Below the pieces are notes generated by a model. That model did no database searches, was not told the DNA's origin, and saw only the letters and a list, made by a program, of their open reading frames with translations. A program made the translations under genes and the position numbers. 64,000 nucleotides of DNA. Origin: Pelecanus crispus (lineage: Eukaryota; Chordata; Aves; Pelecaniformes; Pelecanidae). The stretch is taken from positions 14,226,001-14,290,000 of the forward strand of contig NC_134646.1 of assembly GCF_030463565.1 (NCBI RefSeq). Direction: 5' to 3'. This document shows, one piece after another, positions 55,801 through 64,000 of this stretch (the first letter of the stretch is position 1; the number at the start of each line of letters is the position of its first letter).

Positions 55801-58800
55801 TGTCATTTTGATACAGTGAAAATTGCTTAAGTAGGTTTCTGATGCTCAGCATTTTTAAATCTTCTATACCAATGACTAATACCTTTTTTTGTAGCAAATG
55901 TGGTTTCCCAGAAGATGCCATTTCAGAATTTGGGGTGCCAGGAGGGACAGGATAGCTCCAAGTCCTGTTGCAGTACTGGGGTCATCTCTGACCTGCCCGT
56001 TTTGAAACAAAAGTCTCACTCATTATTCATGTTTGCGGACATCCTTAATCACTGGGTACAGTGTTAAGGCCTTTAAATAAGTACACGTGTCAGAAGACAG
56101 ACCTGTGCAGCACTGTGGTCAGGCCGAGGTTATGAAAGGTTCAGCAGCCAGAGTGGTTATGAAAAACAAGCACCGGCATTTATTTACAGATCCACATACC
56201 CACCGGTTTGATTTTATTTTCATCCACAGTGGGATCTTCCATCTATATAGCCTTTGAAATATGAATCTGTAACTTTATTTTGAGGGACAGTCTTCAAAAT
56301 CATTTGTTACCAAATGTCATGCTCTTGAGTTTATTTCAACTACTGCTCCTTCACTGTGCTAAAATAATGAATAATAAATAATGGTGGCATCAGCAGCAAT
56401 AGCGTCAGCTGCAGAGAGACATCCAAACCCAATCCATACTACAAAAGGAAACAAGTCATATCTATTTCTCTCCTTCTCCTTTAATTTCTTTTCCCATTTT
56501 TTACCATGGATTCTGCTGTCGTTATTGTCCACTTTATCTTTTGCTTCCCCTGCTTCTTTCTACCAAGGAGCGCGGAGGTCTCCAAGAGGTCGGAGGATTT
56601 CACAACATCAGCCCTCCGCTTATTTTAGGTACTGACTGTTACTGGAATACGTAATTAAATCCTAACAACTGGACAAGAAGAAGATGCTCTTACCAACCTT
56701 TGCTCTTACTTTTCCGTAGATCTTATGCCTTTTGGGCCCATCCTGGATAGGGATGATAAATGTCTATTCAGATAAATGTTAGCCAGCATACCTACCCCAC
56801 TGGACACCAGTTTAGTTTATTATTCTTCCCTCTGTCACCTAGGACGCTGCTGAACTGGAAAGCACAAGTAAAACAGTGCCTGAAGGATGAACACACACGA
56901 CGCCATCGGATTCCTCCTCCTATGAGCACTGGGTCTGTTCTCCAAAGTGCCTGGTCTGCTGACAAGTCGCTTTTCCTTGGCTAGTCACACAGGAAACCAC
57001 CAAGGTTGCACTGTGGTCTCTTCTGGCTGACTTATCCCTCACACCACGATAGGACTGAATGACTCCTACCCACGCCAATAAAAAGCCCCGTGTACATGCA
57101 TGTTAGAGCTCTGAGAGAGAATTACAGACTGTGGAGGCAAGACAAAATACTTAATAGGTCTGAAAACGCTGGTGAAAGAGCAAAGTAAAGTGTAAGAAAG
57201 ATGTTATCTGTCTGTGATCAGAGGCTGCTCCAGCCCTGAAAACTAGCCATCTATCTGCTTGCCTCCCTCTCCAACTTTGACTTAAAAAATGAGTTTCAAG
57301 AGAATGGCTCAGCGGGGGCTTTTAGTGACTGAAATACTAAATCTGTGACTTTCATATAAGATGGAGGAACAGTCCTGTGTGATCTGTACGCCAGGCTGAT
57401 TACCAGATCTTTGTTCCCTAAAACAGCCACGGTAAGGAGCGCTACAAAGCTCACATCTTGGAGGAAAATGGGAAATGGTTCACTCTGACTACCTCTGACC
57501 ACTAAATGGACACCGCTTGTAGCACTAAAAAGGCAACGCGCAATCTTGTTGGCTGGGAAAACAGTGACATTATTTCTAAACCGTGGCCTCACAAAGTGCT
57601 TTCACAGATGGGCAGAACTTGAACACAGAGTTTTGCTTAAATACTGGGACTGGGTAAAAAGTTTCTTTTGAGACTTCTTTTCTCTGGAAAATTACCATTT
57701 CAACTGCAAAACATTCATCACAACAGGTTCCTGTTTTCAGGGGAAAAATGAGTAAGTTTTGCCAAATACTGGGGGAAAAAAGCGCTTAGAAAACAGAACA
57801 CTTCAGACAAATCTTCCAATTTTTAGCAATACACTTGCACATTTTTCAAGAAGAGTCACTAGTTTCTACAGAAGAAAAAAATTACACTCTATCCAGCAGT
57901 ACTTGACACCAATTTTTGTCCAGTGACACTCCCTTAAAGGCAACCTTCTGACCACAGTTGGATGGGTGGCTTTGTTGATGGCTCAGCATTTAACTAGGTG
58001 GATCACTGTATACAAAACCAACCAAGCAAAGTACCCCTGTGCAAACTAAACAGCACATGCTGACCACTTCTAGAAGGTACAGCTTCTTTGCAAAAGTTGA
58101 TTCATTTTGTGACAGAAGTAGATCTGATCTGTAACAATTTGTGAATACTGTAAGTTGACCTGGTTATTGTAATGCTTACTATATAAATGTACTCATTTCA
58201 TTTCATTAAAAGCTACCAAAAAAAAAAAAGAAACCAGGAAGGACACAAGTAATCCTGACAAGCCATCCGTTAGTGATCTTGGGTCTGCTGACAGACAAAA
58301 CTTGCACTATTAGCACTGAAGTCTGCCTCTAGCCAGCTAACAAATGGTTTGGAAAGGACTCCACACAAATCAGGTGAGAACAAGAACAAAAACTAAGGAA
58401 GTTCAGAAAGGGACTCTACGAAAGAGAAAAGGACTTGCTGGGGGAAGAAGATTGGGAAGGACATCTGCTGGGATGTCCTGAAAAGTCTACCTAAGGTAGC
58501 ATCTGCCGGGCCAGGTAGATGTGCACGTGCACCACTGATTTAAAATACGTTTCATCCATAGGGTCTCCCCCTACTGCTAAAATAAAGAAAACTTTGTTTG
58601 CCACCGGCCATGTGCTCCTACGAGGAAGAACCAGATTTGTCCAAACTCAGTCCAGTCCAGTTGACCACAAGACAGTACACAGCCTACAGCTCAGTGTAAG
58701 AGTAGGAGGGTATCAGACATGAGTCTTGGAAAAGATAAAAGCTTGATGCTCAAGCAAGACAGACTTGAGAGAGTCCAGAAAGGAAACAGAGGAGTTACTA

Positions 58801-59254
58801 GCTCTGTCACTGCACCAAGTCTCACCTGAGATTTGGAAGCTTCAAAGAGTTGAATTTCATGACAGTCTTCCACTTAATAAATGTACAGAATTAGCCTGAA
58901 GGACCTGGAGGAAGGGAGACACCAGCTGCCTTCTGGGGCACATCATGGGACCAGAGTCCTACCTTTGCCATCGTGTGTGGCTTTCTTTGCACATTAGGAA
59001 GGCTCATAGAGGTGGTTCCTTTTCTAGATACAGAACAGCATTATTTGTGAACTGTATTTTTTTACAATGACAGTAGTCTGGAATCAAGTTATGGTACTGA
59101 AAATTTACCTTTTGAAGCCAACCCGTGCAGACAATGAAAATACACATTACACTGCCCCTTGCTCTCTCACAAGCGCTTTTCTCTATAGACACATACACGT
59201 GTGTAAAAATAAAGCAACAAAAATGCTCCTAAACTTGAATTTTTTAACCATCAA

Positions 59255-59305
59255 GCTAGGGGACTTGTCCAAGGGCACTCTGTTTATCAGATCTAGATTC
59301 CTGAC
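59255..59305 (-). mobile_element. Possible MIR-like fragment (antisense)
   Basis: GGGGACTTGTCCAAGGGCAC resembles the antisense MIR phrase (GTGACTTGCCCAAGGTCAC), but only about 50 bases align. It could be chance. Confidence 0.3.
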
Positions 59306-59335
59306 AGGAAACTGCTGTAGCTGTTTGGCTTTTAT

Positions 59336-59371
59336 TTTAAAAAAAGAAAAAAAAAAAAAAAAGGAAAAAAG
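59336..59371 (+). repeat. A-rich run
   Basis: An A-rich tract with single G interruptions, about 36 bases. No retroelement is recognised immediately upstream. Confidence 0.8.
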
Positions 59372-60179
59372 TAATGTGCCTGTGCAGTAGAAATTATAAA
59401 GACAGTCCTTCAGAGCAGAGAGTGAGAGACCTGGCAGTTCTCTCTGGCTGCGTAGCTCAGTGTGACTAACACAACCAAATGTCAACACACGCTCCCCTAA
59501 ACCCTTGCCCGGACAAATCTAGCAGTAACTGTTCCTGGTGACGGGGAGTTTCTTAAATCAAAGTTCCAAGCAGCAACTTGATGGATGCGCTGCTCTAAGC
59601 GGTGTGGAGCACAGCCACGCTGGGCGAGCTGATAAACAGCCACGCGGCGCTGATTAGATCTACCCGCTCCTCTCCCTCTCGGGACGCAGTGTCGCATTCA
59701 AGGTTCACAGCCCAGGAACATGCTGCAGAGCCTAAGCCTGTACCGGCACCGGCTCCCTCCTGCCTGAAGCGAAGGGCTGTAAAAATCACTTTGCCTCCTC
59801 ATTTGCAGTCAGGCTCTGCTTTCCACTGCTAAACACCTACGTCCCTGCCTCCCGGCTTTCCACGATGGGACATCCAAAATTGACAGGCATCTCTGCAAGC
59901 GGCGCAGAGGGGAGCAGCTCTCAGCTGCCACTAGCTACAATAGCCAGGGAGTGTTTGTCAGGGTGGCTGGTGGCAGACCTCTATATAACTGGAAGTGAAT
60001 GGGGCTTCTGTGTGCCTTTCATGCCATTGTGTACAACTGAAGTGCAGGACAATGAGAATGGAAACATTTTGCCTGTTGTTGACATCTAACTGCCTCCTGG
60101 AGGATACAGTCTCCACCAGACAGATGGCTAATTTCTTTACCCTAACCTCCTCCTACAGCACTCCAGTGTTAGTATGATG

Positions 60180-60420
60180 TTCTTCCCCTGGAGTGAAGCC
60201 CTAATTGCTGTCAAACGTTCAGAGACAAAAGTGGTGTCTACATATCATTCATGCAAGTGTTGTTACCAGGGTGTGAATTAAACAGCAGAAGCCACTTGTC
60301 AATTGACTCCAACGTGAGCCGTTTTGCTCAAACGCTGGCTCGCATTTTAAAGGATCAAGGTTGACAATTTTTATTTCAGCGCAGGCAGGGACCACGTGCA
60401 CCAGAAGACGCAGCATCTTT
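60180..60420. promoter_or_regulatory. Candidate conserved noncoding element
   Basis: Non-repetitive intronic DNA with TTGTCAATTGAC near 60296, a homeodomain-like CCTAATTGC near 60200 and a CACGTG E-box near 60394. It is proposed from texture only. Confidence 0.2.
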
Positions 60421-62439
60421 CACTGAAGGACCCTCAGCCGCTCTGCCTCCATTAGGCTTACAAAGGACACGGGGTGCTCTTTCCCCTGATCGTTCAGAAA
60501 TCCTCCCACTGAAGAAAAATGTTCATTTTCCTTTGTCCTCGCCAGCTAAAGCCAAGTGGCTGTTCAGCGTGAAATGGGCACTGAGCACAAAGCCAAGACA
60601 TAGAGTTCCTCATTTGTCTCGTTCACACATAAGACATATTTTGGGACCGACGAACTTCTTGCTTCCTAGAGATGCGGCTGCCATTGAACAGACAGGTAAT
60701 ACTAATGGCCAGACGGTGACAGTCAGCTATTGGTAGGCTGATTGGATGCACATTCATCTTCAAATTATGTTGTGTGACAGCACAGGCTGCTGAACACCAT
60801 TTTAACATGCAGAGTAACTCCTCAGGAGGCTCTTCATTATGCATTCAGTGGGCTATTTTCAGACTAAACAGCATGTCAGTGGCTGTGTTTATCCCTTTCC
60901 ACCTGGGCAGAGGAAACAGTTCAATGTCCCTCCGGGGAATTAATATATATTACAACCCACACGTCGATTCTCCTCAACAGACAGAAATGGCCAGACATAT
61001 TACGTGTTTCCAGAAAATATTGAAGTCCTGACAATGAGGGATTGCTAGGGGAAAAAACGCGTTCGAGCAGAGATCCTCAGTTAAAAGGAAGCCAAATTCC
61101 CCAGGATCAGCATGCAACGCTCCCTGCTCTCCCTCCGCACGGAGGTGTGCGTGCACGAACATGCACACAGACACGCGCGGTCTCTCGCACAACCGCTTCT
61201 GACAGCGCCTTGCAAGGGGCATGCTTTTCCTGTGTCTAAAATGGTGTTAGGAGGCATCGCGCCCAGATCCCCTGCAGCCTTGTGAGCTGCCCCAGCAAGC
61301 CACGAGGCAAACCACATCAGTGTCCGCCCCGGGATGCTGCCGGTCGCTCCTGGGCTGAGCAGGCAGCATCTGCAATGAGGCTCAGGGGGGCCTTCTCTCT
61401 CTCTCTGTCTCCTTCCCAGCGTGATTTACTTCCACTTGCTGCAAATACTTCATCTCGTGCCCTTTAACAAATTCTGCTGGTGGCTTCCTGGGAATGGATT
61501 CATGCCCATGCCTGTAACTCCACAGCAGTGGCTGAAGAATGCAAAAACCAGTATTTTTCCTCTTCTTTTTCTTCCTTTAACCCACATAGCTTTAACAAAA
61601 AATGTCACCTGCAAGCAGCTACTCTCCCCAAGTCTCAGGTAATACCTGGGACTTTTCCTGGACCTAGCAAGACCAACAAAGAGCAATAAAAATGTTATGA
61701 GGACGCCTGTGGTTTTCTTGCTAACAGAGCAGGGGTGGGGGGACCTGGCTGGAGGTGGTGAGGGCAGGGGACATCGGTGCCAGAGATGGCAGGGAGAAGG
61801 GTGGGAGGTGGGCAGCGAGGCCTCGTGGCAGGAGAGCGGTACCGGGGGCAGGCCTCCTCCTTTGAGAGCTCACAGCCTGGCACAGACCTGGAGCTGCAGA
61901 GAGGTACCTGAGCCCCCGAGGCAAGACCCCAGGTCTCAGCCCACCTCAATCCCCCCATGTCAGCCTCCCAGCAGGGATTCAAACCAAGACACCGACTCTG
62001 CCATTTATTTATTCCCAGGCTTTAAAGTGGCTGCAGTGAGCCTCGTCAAGTTTGGCGCAGTCCAGGCTCAGACCAGAGTGTGATCCAAACAGAGCCACTG
62101 CTAATTAAACACCTCTAATTAAACACAGAGACACGACCAGCGGTTCTGGAAGTCCCTGAGCCACAGACTGCTGAAAGCTCAGAAAGTCTCCTGGGGGAAA
62201 GCTCCACAGCCCTCTCTTGCCCTCACACTCCTCCCCAGGCATCGGCTCACACCCACCATCCAAGATGGGACGCCGGGTCCATGGACTCAGGCTGGTCACC
62301 GTCGGGTCCTTAATGTTCCCCCCTCCCCATTTCCAGCAGCGCGTGGGGGAAGGCAGCGAGGGAGGAAGTTACATGTGTTCAGTGAGCAGCCCTGACACGG
62401 GAGATCGCAAGGTCAGCAGCCCCCCTCTCTGCTGGTAAA

Positions 62440-63185
62440 ACCTAAACTGAATTTGAAATGAAAGACTGTTTATTAAAATTGACATTTCTATGGTGCCTGC
62501 CCAGCTGATTAGAAGTAACAGCTGTGAAGCCAGCAGTGAAGAGGCCTGATATCCCAGAAGCTGCAAAAGCACTTTATATCCTGCTTCATTACTGATTTAA
62601 CAGCCACAGAAAAAGATTTAGAGCCAAGTTTCTGCAGCCTGCGAGGGCCGCGCTGCTCTGCGTAACCACCTGCAGTGCCAGCTGCCCGGCCCCGGCCAAG
62701 GGGAGCTTTGTCACCGGTGTCCCGGGCTGGGGCAGACGGTGGGGATGCTCGTGCGAGCACCCGTGTGCGCGGGGTCCGGCAAGGGTCTGCTGGCAGCTGC
62801 AGAAGGTAGAGGCGATCCCCGGCTGCTCCGGGAGAGGCAGTGGAGGAGGGAGGTGCTGCTGGCAGCTCCTCGGAGGCAGGGCTGTTCCTCCTAACAGTGA
62901 CGGTAAAGCTCATTCAGGATGGCTTTCTGTGGCAGAGGAATATTGAATTCATTATACTGCAGGGAAAAACTGAGAGGTTAAAATAAAATGGCAGCAGGTG
63001 CATCTAATAAGATTACAAGGTCCCCCTGGGATGTACTGGGAGAGCGGTTTCACTGTGTATTTTAAACCAGACTATACTGTTGAAATCAACAGGATTTTAG
63101 TTGCAAAAGGCAAGCTAATTGGCAATTCAATTCATGATTATTCAGGTATAAGGCATAACACAGCCAGAGATGTGCTCAAATAAAA
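62440..63185. promoter_or_regulatory. Candidate conserved noncoding element pair
   Basis: Two AT-balanced, repeat-free segments (about 62440-62640 and 62900-63185) flank a GC-rich stretch. They contain homeodomain-like ATTA/TAAT cores such as CAAGCTAATTGGCAATTC near 63111. No coding signal is seen. Conservation is inferred from texture, not observed. Confidence 0.25.
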
Positions 63186-64000
63186 TCTGCTTGATCTAAG
63201 CTAGGAAGAACAAAGTGGATGTACCTCATGAGTACAAATGTATGAGACCTGAGTATGGAGATCCAGGTGGAAGTATACCTTACAGAGATTTCTGTACTGT
63301 CATTAAAAAGACATTCCAGTGAAAACAGAATGAAATATATTGTGCTAAAATACCATTTAGATTCTGAGGCTTTCTGCTTTAATATCTCGCACAGCCTCAG
63401 AGGAGGGGCTAGAAGTGCCAGTATATCACCCTGAACTAACCAAGCTGTTCTCAGATCTGTAGCTTACAGATGACCTTATATGATGAACTGAAACCAACCT
63501 TAAACTTTAATGTATCTGTAAAAAAATTAGAGACACTCTGTAATTCTGCCATGTTGCATCTAAACAGTACCTGTACAGCCACCTTTCAGACACGCTTATA
63601 AGGCAGAACTGACAGTCTGAACGGAGGAGATGCTCCGAAGAACCTACACGGCCCTTCAAATAAATCTCTGAATCCCTATTTGAGCCAATCAATCCGGCTC
63701 TCCAAGCGTCAGCTGGTAACACACACATCTGTCAGCATCCAAGTGCTGCAGTCACAGGGTAAGCTATATTCACAGCTGGAAATTTAGCTTAGCAATTGCT
63801 TACATTTAAGTAAAAGATAACCCTGGATTATGCATTTCACACAGCAGAGGTTGAAAACGAGACTGGAGCTTGGGTTAATACCACTACAATGTTTCTGTCT
63901 GACCCCGAGCACATGCAACATTGCCTTCAGTAATGTTTCCTCTCAGTTCCACCTTCTGTGCTACCCAGAAAAAATAAGGGAGGGCCCCCACTGCAACTGG

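Larger units (their letters stand above)
47966..64000 (-). other. MAML3: MAML3 large upstream intron, distal part
   Basis: No MAML3 exon is recognised, and the intron is assumed to run to the window edge because the large upstream exon encoding the glutamine-rich central region is not seen. Contents listed separately are MIR-like and CR1 fragments, an A-rich run at about 59.34 kb, and three stretches resembling conserved noncoding elements. Chance frames reach 219 codons (51457-52116). Confidence 0.7.

Noticed and set aside
57585-57640. Possible further MIR-like fragment
   Set aside because: Only a few short words match the MIR consensus, which is not enough to separate from chance.

Overview
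The window is vertebrate nuclear DNA, most likely from a bird. Genes are split into small exons with GT-AG introns. A 3'-anchored CR1 LINE ends in the avian ATTCTATGATTCTGTGATT-type tail, and a solo LTR belongs to a family that is abundant in avian genomes. I infer a neognath bird, probably Neoaves; the species cannot be read from this stretch. There is no sign of a prokaryotic or plasmid system. Most open frames of 60-240 codons are chance frames in noncoding DNA.

Layout. 1-6.1 kb is intergenic, with a moderately CpG-rich block at about 0.38-0.83 kb. 6.29-18.24 kb is MGST2 on the + strand, complete: five coding exons encode 147 residues of a MAPEG-family glutathione transferase / leukotriene C4 synthase. 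About 18.24-21.42 kb is the gap between the two gene tails and contains a GC-rich block at about 21.0-21.34 kb. From about 21.42 kb to the right edge is the 3' part of MAML3 on the - strand. It has a 3.2-kb 3'UTR, a terminal coding exon (24603-25594), an 88-base exon (28944-29031) and a 252-base glutamine-rich exon (31201-31452). Beyond that is the large upstream intron, to which the remaining 32.5 kb belongs. MGST2 and MAML3 are therefore convergent, the same order and orientation as I remember for human chromosome 4q31. The N-terminal, Notch/CSL-binding part of MAML3 lies outside the window.

Repeats and regulatory DNA. MGST2 intron 3 carries a sense-oriented solo LTR with a perfect 5-bp target duplication, ending 101 bp before exon 4. 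The MAML3 3'UTR holds a 148-bp hAT-type miniature transposon with a degenerate 8-bp target duplication, and a 38-bp tandem duplication. The MAML3 intron holds a strong CpG island (about 32.14-32.83 kb) just upstream of the 252-base exon, a decayed ancient L2-type LINE (about 42.13-43.93 kb), several CR1 pieces, MIR-like fragments, simple repeats, and stretches that look like conserved noncoding elements.

The two genes are not known to act in one pathway. MGST2 is a membrane enzyme of glutathione/eicosanoid metabolism and MAML3 is a nuclear Notch coactivator; they are only neighbours. I found no convincing undescribed system. The items best worth checking are the intragenic CpG island as a possible internal MAML3 promoter, and the sense LTR beside MGST2 exon 4.
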